This document shows positions 44,366-52,660 of a stretch of DNA of 64,000 nt, piece after piece; the first letter of the stretch is position 1, and every line of letters starts with the position of its first letter. Both the position numbers and the translations under genes were made by a program. This DNA comes from Candidatus Caenarcanales bacterium (GTDB lineage Bacteria; Cyanobacteriota; Vampirovibrionia; LMEP-6097). The stretch covers positions 1 to 64,000 of the forward strand of contig JABSOS010000018.1 of NCBI GenBank assembly GCA_013216135.1. Direction: 5' to 3'. Under the pieces are notes generated by a model. That model searched no databases and had not been told where the DNA came from. It saw nothing but the letters and a program-made list of their open reading frames with translations.

Positions 44366-45202
44366 ATGAATAAAGCAAGCTCAAATGTGAGCTCAAAACC
44401 TGAGGGAAAAGAATCTAAAGATTCTCAAGCTTCAGATTTTAATGCTATTAATACAGTAATGAATTCAGAAACTAAGGCAGTTTTAAAAGCTAAAAAGCTA
44501 ATTAAGTCTTATAACTCTAGAAAAGTCGTTAATGCTGTAGATTTTGAAGTTACTCAAGGTGAAGCTGTAGCACTACTTGGGCCGAATGGAGCTGGTAAAA
44601 CTACTTGTTTCGATATGGTAGTAGGCTTGGTAAAGCCTGATAAAGGCATGGTTTTCTATGATGACAAAAACATCACAAAACTAAAAATCCATGAAAGAGC
44701 TAAACTTGGGATTTCATATTTAACCCAGGAACCGAGTGCTTTCAGGCAGCTTACGGTAATGGATAATCTAAAATTAGTTTTAGAGTTAACAGGTTTAAGT
44801 GAAGAAAAGATTGAACTAAAAGCAAAATCTTTACTAGAAGAATTTGGAATTTACAGACTTAGAGAATCCTACGCTATCAGCCTCTCTGGTGGTGAGAGAA
44901 GAAGATTAGAAATTGCAAGAGCGCTTGCACTAGACCCTAAATTTATCCTTCTAGATGAACCTTTCACTGGTATTGATCCAGTAGCTATTCTTGATATTCA
45001 GGGCATCATTAAAGATCTATGTAAACGTAAAAACATAGGTTTGTTAATCACAGACCATAATCCTAATGCGACACTTAACATTACAGATAGAGCTTATATC
45101 ATCTACAATGGTGACATCATTAAAGCCGGTAACTCTGAAGAAATAGCTCATGATAACGAAGTTAAAGAGAAGTACCTTGGGACTAACTTTAAGCTTTATT
45201 AA
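44366..45202 (+). CDS. lptB: LPS export ABC transporter ATP-binding protein LptB
   Basis: The ATPase that powers lipopolysaccharide extraction from the inner membrane with LptF, LptG and LptC. The ABC domain begins at about residue 37. Walker A is GPNGAGKTT near residue 72, the signature is SLSGGERRRLEIARAL near residue 175, and Walker B is FILLDEPFTGIDP. The helix between carries YLTQEPSAFRQLTV, a mark of the LptB family. The protein has about 35 extra N-terminal residues, rich in Ser, Lys and Glu. It indicates an outer membrane with LPS or a related lipid. AGAAGG supplies an RBS. Confidence 0.9.
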   Translation: MNKASSNVSSKPEGKESKDSQASDFNAINTVMNSETKAVLKAKKLIKSYNSRKVVNAVDFEVTQGEAVALLGPNGAGKTTCFDMVVGLVKPDKGMVFYDDKNITKLKIHERAKLGISYLTQEPSAFRQLTVMDNLKLVLELTGLSEEKIELKAKSLLEEFGIYRLRESYAISLSGGERRRLEIARALALDPKFILLDEPFTGIDPVAILDIQGIIKDLCKRKNIGLLITDHNPNATLNITDRAYIIYNGDIIKAGNSEEIAHDNEVKEKYLGTNFKLY

Positions 45203-45277
45203 ATAAGCTGCCACTCTTTCAAATCAAGTTCATCTATTTCCATAGAAAATATGTATCTTTAATTAAATTTAATAGTA

Positions 45278-45307
45278 TTGACATCATTGCTTTGTAAAAG
45301 CTATTAT
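45278..45307 (+). promoter_or_regulatory. Strong sigma-70-type promoter of the 45350 orphan
   Basis: A perfect TTGACA (45278-45283) and TATTAT (45302-45307) separated by 18 bp. It is one of the best sigma-70-type promoters in the window. It drives an mRNA with a conventional leader and a good Shine-Dalgarno (AAAGGAG, 45334-45340), in contrast to the leaderless starts. Confidence 0.65.
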
Positions 45308-45349
45308 AGTGTCTAAAGAATTTTTATCAGTCCAAAGGAGTACGGTTGA

Positions 45350-46612
45350 ATGATTAATTTATTTGGAGCAAAAGAAAAGCCAAAGGCTGATATGCCTCCT
45401 GGATTTCAACCTATCGGTTCAGAAGATTTAGGTCCTGATCCTAATGCTATGGACTCTAAACGTGTTCCTAAGACAGTTGGTGAAGAAGCTCTGAGACAAA
45501 TGTCTATGCCCCCAACTGCTTTAAATAATCCAGTAGGAGCCATAAATAGTCAAAGTAAATTACTTAAATTTGGTGGAGCTGGTTTCCCAGAAAGTGTTAG
45601 AAATGCTCTTAAAGGCTTAGGTCTCAAACAAGAAGAACTTGCACAATTTAGAGCTTTTGAGAGTGATGACGGCAAGTATGTTGTTTTTGCAGCACCTGAT
45701 TCTAACGCAAAAGAAGCTGAAGCACTAGGTAAAGCACTTCTAGGCAGAAATGTTTTTAGTAGTATAATTAGGACCTTAACTTTTGCTGATAAAAAGCTTG
45801 AAAATCAGGTTAAACAGTCTTTAAAAGATTCCAATATTAAAGATGAGAAGAAATTTAAAAACGAAGTAATTAAAGACAAAGTAAGAATTCAATTAATTTT
45901 TGATACCGTTGACAAGAATGGTAATGAACTTAAGAAAGCTACATTAAACGAAGCAACATATTCCCTAAGTGCTTATGATCTTGTAGAAAACTCTAAACAA
46001 AGTTACAAAAAACCACTTGAGAAAATTGCAAAAGATTTAGAAGGATTGGTTGAGTCTTCATCAAATCCCCAAAACAAAGAAGATCTGAAATTATTTATGG
46101 ATGCATTTGTTAAAGATGATAAAAAGGCTATTGAGGAATTAGAGAAAAAAGCATCACATATTATTATGATAGAAGCTTTAAGTAAACTAAAAGATTCAAA
46201 TGATACAACATCTGACATACTAGAAATGTCTACTGATGGTCTTGGCGTCTCTTACCTTGACAAAGAGTTGGCAAACCCAGGAGTATATCAAGCAAATGCA
46301 GAAGTAATACTTGCAGGTGCTGCCTCTCACACAACATTTACTGGTCAGAAAGAGATAAAACCAATGCAACTAGTAGCAAATGGTAAACTTGTAAATCAAA
46401 CTGTAACCAAGGTTTCATACGGTACACAACAGTCAACAAGTATTTTAAAAACTCTTCTCGAAACTACACTTGCGCTAAAGAAAGACCAACTAATAAATCA
46501 AAAGTCCAAGCTTGATGAAGTAACTCAAGAAGCTTACTCTAAAGCCATTCTAGATAATGTCTCAAATGTCCTTCTTCAAGAAAACCAACAATACATGGCA
46601 TCTATGAATTAG
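45350..46612 (+). CDS. Hypothetical protein, soluble orphan with strong expression signals
   Basis: A 420-residue protein of no recognised family, starting MINLFGAKEKPKADMPPGFQ. It has no signal peptide. The first 100 residues are Pro/Gly-rich; the middle is Lys/Glu/Asp-rich and helical; the C-terminal 150 residues (YLDKELANPGVYQANAEV, then LQENQQYMASMN at the end) are mixed. AAAGGAG nine bases before the ATG and the TTGACA/TATTAT promoter suggest high expression. It lies tail to tail with the orphan at 46636-47835, which also starts M(I/L)NLF. Confidence 0.7.
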   Translation: MINLFGAKEKPKADMPPGFQPIGSEDLGPDPNAMDSKRVPKTVGEEALRQMSMPPTALNNPVGAINSQSKLLKFGGAGFPESVRNALKGLGLKQEELAQFRAFESDDGKYVVFAAPDSNAKEAEALGKALLGRNVFSSIIRTLTFADKKLENQVKQSLKDSNIKDEKKFKNEVIKDKVRIQLIFDTVDKNGNELKKATLNEATYSLSAYDLVENSKQSYKKPLEKIAKDLEGLVESSSNPQNKEDLKLFMDAFVKDDKKAIEELEKKASHIIMIEALSKLKDSNDTTSDILEMSTDGLGVSYLDKELANPGVYQANAEVILAGAASHTTFTGQKEIKPMQLVANGKLVNQTVTKVSYGTQQSTSILKTLLETTLALKKDQLINQKSKLDEVTQEAYSKAILDNVSNVLLQENQQYMASMN

Positions 46613-46635
46613 ATCTACTCTCTAAAGAAAAGACC

Positions 46636-47835
46636 TTAGCCCTTCTTAAAAAATCCAGTTATCCAATTAAATAAAGCTCCTATGTTAAGAGCAGATGAAT
46701 CCGAACTTTTCGAAACAAAAAAGTCTTTATCGATATTCTTAAAATTTTCATGAACAAAAGCTTTCACAGGTTTAAGCATAGTTTGATTAATCCTAGAAAC
46801 CGGTCCAGCAGTAATTTCATTTACAGTACCAGCTAAACTTAAAGCCTTTACTTGCTTAGCATTTAAGTTCAATGAAAATTTAGCAAATAGTGAATCAGCT
46901 TTCAATACAGAATGTGACTGTCCACCAATTACGTGTCTAGGTGTAATCTCAATTCCAGAACCACGTTTAGAAAAACCTACATGGTTAATTCCTTTAACAA
47001 TCTCTGAGTTTAATCCAGCAACTGGATCAGTTTGCCAAGGAACCACTAAAATAGTTCCACGACTGTCTTGGGAATTCATAAAAGCACCAATTACATTCTT
47101 TTCAAAAGATTTCATATCAAGCCCTCTGTCAAAAGAATTTTTCGTTAAATATTTATCTAAATAAATCAAGTTACTAGGCAAATCCCCAATCTTAACTTCT
47201 TTAGTTTCAAAATTGGGCGAACCCTTTACCTTCACAATTTTATTACCTGATAGTTTATTGAATAGACTTCTTGTCTGAGCATCATTTACATTAAAACGCT
47301 CAAAAACTGCAAAAGCTACTGGATCTCGATAATCAGCGGATTCACTGTCATAAACCGGCATCAAGCTATAGTGGTTAGCCTGCAAAGCAGTACGGAAATG
47401 TTCCCATGACTCACCTAGGTTATCAACCACAGATGCTTCCTGACTTTTCTTATAAAAATCTTCAAGTAATGATGATGATGACTGACTTTTAGCTCCACCA
47501 GAGAAAAATGACAATAGCCCTGAAATAAAATTTTTATTTTCAATTTCTTGACTAGCTGAATCAAAGACTCTTAGTGCTTCTTGTCCAGTAAGTAACCATG
47601 TAGTAGCTCCCTGATTATTATCATGGAGAATCTTAGAACCCACATTAACAAGACCTGCTGATTTTGCTGTATCTGTAAGATGTTTTACAAAATTATTACT
47701 AGTGTTGAGATTATTTAAGCCCCGGTTAGCATAATATGACTTAGAAGAGCTTAGATTTGAAGGAACAATAGCATTAGCAGCAGTTCTATCTACTTGCGGT
47801 GATTGGATATTATTTCTAGTGAATAAATTTAGCAA
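46636..47835 (-). CDS. Hypothetical protein, soluble orphan
   Basis: A 399-residue protein of no recognised family. It starts with a TTG at 47835 (MLNLFTRNNIQSPQVDR); no RBS is obvious. It is rich in Asn, Ser and Lys with no signal peptide. The C-terminal end (NIGALFNWITGFFKKG) contains a short amphipathic or hydrophobic stretch. The body mixes beta-like (VVPWQTDPVAGLNSEIV) and helical segments. It converges with the orphan at 45350-46612, and its start lies beside the tRNA-Gly region. Confidence 0.6.
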   Translation of the reverse strand: MLNLFTRNNIQSPQVDRTAANAIVPSNLSSSKSYYANRGLNNLNTSNNFVKHLTDTAKSAGLVNVGSKILHDNNQGATTWLLTGQEALRVFDSASQEIENKNFISGLLSFFSGGAKSQSSSSLLEDFYKKSQEASVVDNLGESWEHFRTALQANHYSLMPVYDSESADYRDPVAFAVFERFNVNDAQTRSLFNKLSGNKIVKVKGSPNFETKEVKIGDLPSNLIYLDKYLTKNSFDRGLDMKSFEKNVIGAFMNSQDSRGTILVVPWQTDPVAGLNSEIVKGINHVGFSKRGSGIEITPRHVIGGQSHSVLKADSLFAKFSLNLNAKQVKALSLAGTVNEITAGPVSRINQTMLKPVKAFVHENFKNIDKDFFVSKSSDSSALNIGALFNWITGFFKKG

Positions 47836-47890
47836 TTTGTGAATTTCAAATTAAATTATCTATAATAATATAGTATAACAAGTTTATTAT

Positions 47891-47899
47891 TGCTATAAT
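47891..47899 (+). promoter_or_regulatory. Extended -10 promoter of the tRNA-Gly transcript
   Basis: TGCTATAAT (TG-n-TATAAT) lies 141 bp before the tRNA-Gly gene and 28 bp before the truncated tRNA copy. No good -35 is seen. It is the only clear plus-strand promoter in the interval, so the tRNA is probably processed from a longer precursor that includes the decayed copy. Confidence 0.5.
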
Positions 47900-47926
47900 T
47901 TAGTTTCTGCAAAAGCAACCAGCTAT

Positions 47927-48021
47927 GCGGGTGTAGCTCAGCTGCCTAGTAGCCTCGGCTCCTGAATGCGCACTTAAATGTAAACTGATATGAGGCTTCG
48001 ATACAAAAATCCATCTGCCTT
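47927..48021 (+). pseudogene. Decayed partial copy of tRNA-Gly
   Basis: GCGGGTGTAGCTCAGCTG (47927-47944) matches the first 18 bases of the intact tRNA-Gly with one mismatch, and the three bases before it (TAT) also match. About 67 bp of unrelated sequence follows, then CATCTGCCTT (48012-48021) matches the anticodon-arm region of the intact gene. The acceptor 3' strand and T arm are absent, so it cannot fold as a tRNA. It is the remnant of a duplication about 113 bp upstream of the functional copy. Confidence 0.55.
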
Positions 48022-48039
48022 GGAAGGCATTAGGATTAT

Positions 48040-48115
48040 GCGGGCGTAGCTCAGCTGGTAGAGCATCTGCCTTCCAAGCAGATTGTCGCGCGTTCGAGTC
48101 GCGTCGCCCGCTCCA
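48040..48115 (+). tRNA. tRNA-Gly (anticodon UCC)
   Basis: A complete 76-nt cloverleaf with an encoded CCA end. The acceptor stem is GCGGGCG/CGCCCGC with no mismatch. The D arm is GCTC-AGCTGGTAGA-GC. The anticodon stem is TCTGC/GCAGA with loop CTTCCAA, giving UCC, which reads GGA and GGG. The T arm GCGCG-TTCGAGT-CGCGT has one G-U pair. The discriminator base is T, followed by CCA and a T-run that may end transcription. The gene at 48127 converges with it. Confidence 0.97.
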
Positions 48116-48126
48116 TTTTTATAAGT

Positions 48127-49368
48127 TTAACTTTTTATCTCTGCGTTAGGTACCCAGTGAAGTGTATACATTCTTTTTCTTGATGTTATATATTCATCAT
48201 TACCAAGCGCTTGATACAAATCATGCAGTTGTCCATCACTATCTAAGCCTCCATTATCTTTCAGCATACCTGTAATTGCGATATTTAATTTTTCTTGATG
48301 CGTTAAATTCACTAATTCCTCTTGAGACTTACTTCCAAATTGTGGAGCTTCATCTCTATATAATCTAGTTTTTTCTTCATCTGAAAGTGACATATAAGCG
48401 TTGTAGAGATTAGGGTTTGATTCGATAGCTTCATTCATTAATATATTTAGCCTCTTATCATCATAACGAACCTCTCTATTATCGATTAAGTCTGATGCTG
48501 CTCCTCTTTTCTGGTGATGAATAATCATTCCCGCACCAAAACCCATTCCTGCAAAAATATCATAGTGTTCAACACTCAAATTAAGAAGAGCTGCTGCAAA
48601 TTTTCTATCTTCTTCTTTAGAAAAGTCAAAACCTCTTATTTTTTGATTATTTTTACCTTTTCCACCTTGAGTTTCATCCAATTCATTAATTTGCTCATCA
48701 GTTTTAGTCTTATCTACTATTAAATTACCATTGTTAATAATTTGAACATTCCCTTGTTCATTTGTAAGTAAACCATTATCATTAAATACTCTCGCATCCA
48801 AATTTATGCTATTGCCAGGAGAAAGTTCTAAAATCTCATTTTGTAAACCAGGGTCTGTTCTAGATGTTATTTTCGTCTCATCAGTACCATTTCTTTCTAC
48901 AACTTTTTCAACTGGTGTCTCAGAATCTAACTTATAAGAAATTAAAACCTGTGAATCATTTAAATTAGCAACATTGTCAACAATATTAATCCCCGAACCA
49001 TTTCTCTCAAGAATTTCATTCGTTAAATGAGCCTCATTGGGCAATTTTATTCGGTTACTATATTGAGTATTAAACTCATTTGCATTATCTGTTGTTTCAG
49101 AAGTATTTTTAGTTATTTTATTCAATTCATTAAGCGCATTAGCTCGCTTTTTATGTGCACTAATTATCTTTGAATTAGTATTTGGATCACCATCCTTGTA
49201 ATTAAGGGTGATTACTCCAGAATCATCAGCAAAGCTAGCCAATGTTTTTTCACTTTCTTCTACAACTCCTGTTAAATGATTAATTCTTGCATCAATAACC
49301 AAGCCAGATGCTAATTCCCAGGCTTGATCTAAATTAAAAGTCGTTAATGGAAGTTTGATTTCAGTCAA
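48127..49368 (-). CDS. Hypothetical protein, soluble orphan beside tRNA-Gly
   Basis: A 413-residue protein of no recognised family with a TTG start at 49368, three bases after the stop of a 40-residue gene, which suggests translational coupling. It has no signal peptide. The first 220 residues are Asn/Thr/Asp-rich and beta-like. Residues 230-413 are helical and contain AGMGFGAGMIIHHQKRGAAS, a small Gly-rich patch, and end HDLYQALGNDEYITSRKRMY. It converges with tRNA-Gly and lies in the orphan-rich patch 45.3-49.9 kb. Function unknown. Confidence 0.6.
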   Translation of the reverse strand: MTEIKLPLTTFNLDQAWELASGLVIDARINHLTGVVEESEKTLASFADDSGVITLNYKDGDPNTNSKIISAHKKRANALNELNKITKNTSETTDNANEFNTQYSNRIKLPNEAHLTNEILERNGSGINIVDNVANLNDSQVLISYKLDSETPVEKVVERNGTDETKITSRTDPGLQNEILELSPGNSINLDARVFNDNGLLTNEQGNVQIINNGNLIVDKTKTDEQINELDETQGGKGKNNQKIRGFDFSKEEDRKFAAALLNLSVEHYDIFAGMGFGAGMIIHHQKRGAASDLIDNREVRYDDKRLNILMNEAIESNPNLYNAYMSLSDEEKTRLYRDEAPQFGSKSQEELVNLTHQEKLNIAITGMLKDNGGLDSDGQLHDLYQALGNDEYITSRKRMYTLHWVPNAEIKS

Positions 49369-49371
49369 AGT

Positions 49372-49494
49372 TTAAAAAGGATCTATATTCTTCTTAACAC
49401 TCTTAGAATCACTTTTTACTTCAGACTCTTGTTCATTTCTAGTTAACGGTGCTGTTAGCTGCATGTTAGCAGCTTGTTTAATACTGATATTCAT
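49372..49494 (-). CDS. Small protein (40 aa) upstream of the 413-aa orphan
   Basis: The minus-strand frame encodes MNISIKQAANMQLTAPLTRN and continues to a charged, Lys/Ser-rich end (KKNIDPF). An excellent AAGGAG lies ten bases before the ATG, and the next gene's start follows directly, so it looks like the first gene of a two-gene operon. It is soluble and likely disordered. It could be a small partner or regulator of the 413-aa protein; this is inference from coupling only. Confidence 0.6.
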   Translation of the reverse strand: MNISIKQAANMQLTAPLTRNEQESEVKSDSKSVKKNIDPF

Positions 49495-49566
49495 AGACTG
49501 GTACTCCTTATTTAATTACATATACTTACAAAAGTAACGCTATATTAGTAAAAGTGACAAACGCCG

Positions 49567-49583
49567 AATCCGTGATACGGATT
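49567..49583. repeat. 17-bp palindrome AATCCGT-GAT-ACGGATT
   Basis: AATCCGT (49567-49573) and ACGGATT (49577-49583) are perfect inverted arms around GAT. It lies in the shared upstream region of two divergent orphan genes. The GC content is high for the surroundings. No T-run follows on either strand, so an operator is more likely than a terminator. Confidence 0.45.
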
Positions 49584-49673
49584 GCCTTAATATAAAGATA
49601 ACTTCCAACTCTTACTAAAGTTCTAGACTATTTAACCGATATATAAAATCAGATATGAAAATTACTGAAAGTC

Positions 49674-49910
49674 ATGAACTCTATTAATCCTATTAATAAC
49701 CTAATAATCACTAACAATAGAGGTCTAAACTCAAAATCAGTAAATCTTTCCCGTGCTCGAAACGGCTATAAAACAGAACAAGAATCCTCACCTAATTTAG
49801 GAGAAGACTCGCTTGATATCTCCCAAGAAGCTTTTAACCTAATGGAAGACTCACGCAACCCTATGAAACCGAAAATCATAGAAGTTACAGCTAAAGATAT
49901 TATTGAATGA
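49674..49910 (+). CDS. Small hypothetical protein (78 aa)
   Basis: A 78-residue polar protein starting MNSINPINNLIITNNRGLNS, with an Asn/Ser-rich, probably disordered N-terminus and a charged C-terminal helix (KPKIIEVTAKDIIE). It has no signal peptide. A strong bidirectional terminator follows seven bases after the stop. The Asn/Ile-rich N-terminus resembles leader regions of non-classically exported proteins, but this is only a loose likeness. Divergent from the 40-aa gene. Confidence 0.5.
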   Translation: MNSINPINNLIITNNRGLNSKSVNLSRARNGYKTEQESSPNLGEDSLDISQEAFNLMEDSRNPMKPKIIEVTAKDIIE

Positions 49911-49916
49911 AAAAAG

Positions 49917-49945
49917 AAAACTCCTTTGCAAAGCAAAGGAGTTTT
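49917..49945. terminator. Bidirectional Rho-independent terminator
   Basis: AAAACTCCTTTGC (49917-49929) and GCAAAGGAGTTTT (49933-49945) form a 13-bp perfect stem with a 3-nt loop. A T-run follows on the minus strand (TTTTCTTTTT) and TTTT ends the plus-strand stem. It serves both the 78-aa gene and the convergent RRM gene. Confidence 0.85.
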
Positions 49946-49970
49946 ACAATAAACAATAAATTTATAAAGC

Positions 49971-50309
49971 TTATCTATAAGATGGCTTACGACCACCACG
50001 CTCACGGTCATTTCCGCCTCTAGGACCACCACGGAAACCTCCTCCGCCGCCTCTTCTGTCATTGTTACGTGGCTTATCATGAGCGAAATCAACTTTCATG
50101 TTACGTCCTTTAAGCTCAAGTCCACTTAACTTTTCTTTAGCGCTTTCTGCTTCTTCAGCACTACTGAAAGTAACGAATGCTACACCTTTACCTTCAAGTA
50201 ATTTAACTTCTACAAGATTCCAAGTCTGACTTAAAAATGCTTTTAAATCATCCTCAGTAATCGAATAATCTAAGTTTCCGAAAAATAGTTTTGTTTTAGC
50301 TTCTGCCAT
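49971..50309 (-). CDS. Glycine-rich RRM RNA-binding protein
   Basis: A 112-residue protein with one RNA recognition motif (residues 5-80) and a Gly/Arg-rich tail (RRGGGGGFRGGPRGG). RNP2 is LFFGNLDY at residues 8-15 and RNP1 is KGVAFVTF near residue 41, both with the aromatic residues needed for RNA stacking. The layout matches the Rbp proteins common in Cyanobacteria and their relatives, some cold-induced. GGAGGT lies about 11 bases before the ATG. The leader of about 64 nt could carry temperature-dependent control; this is inferred. Confidence 0.9.
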   Translation of the reverse strand: MAEAKTKLFFGNLDYSITEDDLKAFLSQTWNLVEVKLLEGKGVAFVTFSSAEEAESAKEKLSGLELKGRNMKVDFAHDKPRNNDRRGGGGGFRGGPRGGNDRERGGRKPSYR

Positions 50310-50379
50310 TTTGTAAATTTACCTCCATACTCTGAAGTGAAATAGATAGAGGAAATTTACTCTAAATTCTTCAATCTTC

Positions 50380-50409
50380 AATATAGGTATATTACCACGA
50401 TAATTTCAA
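50380..50409 (-). promoter_or_regulatory. Promoter of the RRM gene
   Basis: On the minus strand TTGAAA (50404-50409) and TATATT (50380-50385) are separated by 18 bp. The predicted transcript has a leader of about 64 nt before the ATG at 50309, unlike the leaderless genes around it. Confidence 0.45.
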
Positions 50410-50454
50410 ACCGCAATCCCTCAAACAACCTATAGAGCTTTGAATTATATTTTT

Positions 50455-51024
50455 TTAATCAAAAAGGCTCTTGAACTGTGAATAACCCTCATCCTCTAAC
50501 TTATCAACAGGGATAAATTTTAGTGAAGCTGAGTTAATACAGTATCTAGTACCAGTAGGACCTGGACCATCAGGAAAGACATGTCCTAAGTGAGATCCGG
50601 CGTCTTTAGACTTAACTTCCACTCGGTGCATGCCATAACTAAAATCTTCATGCTCTATGACGTTTTCATTAATTAATGGCTTAGTAAATGATGGCCAGCC
50701 TGTCCCCGAATCAAATTTATCAGTAGAAGCAAAAAGTGCTTCACCAGAAACTATATCAACATAAATTCCAGCAGCTTTATTATCCCAATATTCATTATCA
50801 AAAGGTCTTTCCGTCCCACACTCCTGAGTAACTTTGTACTGAAGTTCAGTTAATTTACCTTTTAATTCTTCATTAATTTCTGTCTTTGAGTTTTCCATAA
50901 TATCTTTCCTTTTAATCTCAGTACAGGACTGACACAACAAAACCACACTAAAAATTACTAAAAACAGATACTGAGCTTGATAATAACTAGGCTGCACTAT
51001 ATATTTTTTCTCTTTGTTCATCAA
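50455..51024 (-). CDS. msrB: Peptide methionine sulfoxide reductase MsrB
   Basis: Reduces methionine-R-sulfoxide in proteins. The catalytic cysteine is in [33 protein letters not shown] and [18 protein letters not shown] are family motifs. The zinc CxxC pairs of many MsrBs are absent (IYVDIVSG instead of YxCxxCG), a known variant. The open frame from 51024 adds an N-terminal hydrophobic helix ending LLCQSC, which looks like a lipoprotein or membrane anchor and overlaps pckA by 38 bases. An ATG at 50898, with AAAGGAAAG just upstream, would give a soluble 147-residue enzyme of normal size. Either or both starts may be used. Confidence 0.88.
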   Translation of the reverse strand: MMNKEKKYIVQPSYYQAQYLFLVIFSVVLLCQSCTEIKRKDIMENSKTEINEELKGKLTELQYKVTQECGTERPFDNEYWDNKAAGIYVDIVSGEALFASTDKFDSGTGWPSFTKPLINENVIEHEDFSYGMHRVEVKSKDAGSHLGHVFPDGPGPTGTRYCINSASLKFIPVDKLEDEGYSQFKSLFD

Positions 51025-52600
51025 ACATAGCCTTAAGCTTTAAAGCTTTTTCCTGATACTCATCTTTACTTGACCAGCTAGCTTCAGGCATTTTAATACT
51101 CACAGGAACTTCTAAATCAAAGATACCATGCTTAACTGTAGCTTCATTAACAAGTTCTCCAGAGTGGATTTTAGAAATTATAGATCTTGTGAGTTTAATA
51201 GACATTCTCGAACCAGAGCCATAAGAACCTCCAGCCCAGCCAGTATTAACTAACCAACAAGCTACGTTATTTTCTTTTACTTTCTTTAAAAGTAAGTCAC
51301 CATAAACTTCAGGCATTAATGGCATAAAAGGTGCACCAAAACAAGGGCTAAATGTAGCTGTAGGTTCTTTAATTCCTTGTTCTGTACCAGCAACTTTAGC
51401 AGTGTAGCCTAAAAGGAAATACTCCTTAGCCTTTTCTGGACTAAGTTTAGCTACAGCAGGCAATACCCCAAAAGCATCACAGCAAAGCATAATAACGTTT
51501 TTAGGCTGTTCTGGAATAAATCTATCAGAACCCTCTCCCTTAGAGTTATAAACTAAAGCATTAGGAATAAAACTTAATGGATAAGAAATTCTTCCATTCT
51601 CAGTAAGTGTAGTATCAAAGTAATCTAAAGTTCTATCTTCTTTTACCCTAACGTTTTCAACAGTTGCTCCAAATCTTCTCGACGCATTATAGATCTCAGG
51701 TTCTGTCTCTAAAGTTAAGCCAATAGATTTTGCATAGCAACCAGACTCAAAGTTAAAGACACCAGCGTCACTCCAGCCATGCTCATCATCTCCTATTAAC
51801 ACTCTTTCAGCTTCAGCTGATAATGTAGTTTTCCCGGTTCCTGAAAGACCAAAGAAGATCGCAACATCTTTAAACTCTTTATCAGCGTTGGCAGAACAGT
51901 GCATTGGCATTATTTCTTTTTGAGGTAACAAATAATTTAGAATACTAAAAGCTGATTTTTTAATCTCACCACCGTACTCAGTACCAGCAATTAAAACTTC
52001 TTTCAATTTAAAATTAACTAAAATAAAAGTTCCAGATCTTAAGCCATCTATCTCAGGATCAGCTCTAAAACTAGGAATATCAATTATTCTATATTCAGGC
52101 TCATAACTCTTTCTATCAAGCAATCCCTTTTTCTCGGCAAGTTTAGCTGATTCAGAGTTAATAGACTCTAACATATTAGAAATAAATAAATTATGCCAAG
52201 CAAGTTCAGTCACAACACGAACATTAATACTATTACCTCTGTCAGCACCAGCGATACAGTCTTGGACATAAAGTTTTTTATTATTAATCTTTTGAAGCTT
52301 CTCGATATAATCAAAAAACTTTTCACGAATTGAAAAGTAGCGCTCTTCATCTATAGGTTGATTTATCTCACCCCAGTTCACTTTATCTTCGGTTTCAGAA
52401 TCTTTAACTACATACTTATCTTTGGCAGCTCTTCCAGTATGTTTACCAGTGTAAACAAGCAGAGCACCATTACCAGTAATCCTAGCTTCTTTTTTTATTA
52501 AAGCTTCCTCATAGAGTGCAGCTCTAGGTAAATTAAAATCTACATGTCCTGGATCAAAAAGATCTTCAACAGTTCTAAGTTTCTCTGTATCAAGCGCCAT
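50987..52600 (-). CDS. pckA: Phosphoenolpyruvate carboxykinase (ATP)
   Basis: Converts oxaloacetate and ATP to phosphoenolpyruvate, the entry to gluconeogenesis. The protein is 537 aa, the usual size. The kinase-1a loop [30 protein letters not shown]-type region is near residue 252, and [10 protein letters not shown] and the adenine-binding [14 protein letters not shown]-type motif near 405 are present. TGGTAGAAT ends six bases before the ATG, so the first base of the start codon may be the transcription start. Its 3' end overlaps the long form of msrB. Confidence 0.96.
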   Translation of the reverse strand: MALDTEKLRTVEDLFDPGHVDFNLPRAALYEEALIKKEARITGNGALLVYTGKHTGRAAKDKYVVKDSETEDKVNWGEINQPIDEERYFSIREKFFDYIEKLQKINNKKLYVQDCIAGADRGNSINVRVVTELAWHNLFISNMLESINSESAKLAEKKGLLDRKSYEPEYRIIDIPSFRADPEIDGLRSGTFILVNFKLKEVLIAGTEYGGEIKKSAFSILNYLLPQKEIMPMHCSANADKEFKDVAIFFGLSGTGKTTLSAEAERVLIGDDEHGWSDAGVFNFESGCYAKSIGLTLETEPEIYNASRRFGATVENVRVKEDRTLDYFDTTLTENGRISYPLSFIPNALVYNSKGEGSDRFIPEQPKNVIMLCCDAFGVLPAVAKLSPEKAKEYFLLGYTAKVAGTEQGIKEPTATFSPCFGAPFMPLMPEVYGDLLLKKVKENNVACWLVNTGWAGGSYGSGSRMSIKLTRSIISKIHSGELVNEATVKHGIFDLEVPVSIKMPEASWSSKDEYQEKALKLKAMFDEQREKIYSAA

Positions 52601-52660
52601 GTATAGATTCTACCACGGTGAGACTTCCGATTATCTTCCAAAATTCAGATGCTGCTTTCC

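Noticed and set aside
47927-48021. A second functional tRNA or an intron-containing tRNA
   Set aside because: The 3' acceptor strand and T arm cannot be found, and the 67-bp insert does not look like a group I intron; a decayed copy is better.
49766-50092. Minus-strand 108-codon frame over the 78-aa gene and RRM gene
   Set aside because: It crosses the bidirectional terminator and reads the RRM protein in a wrong frame.
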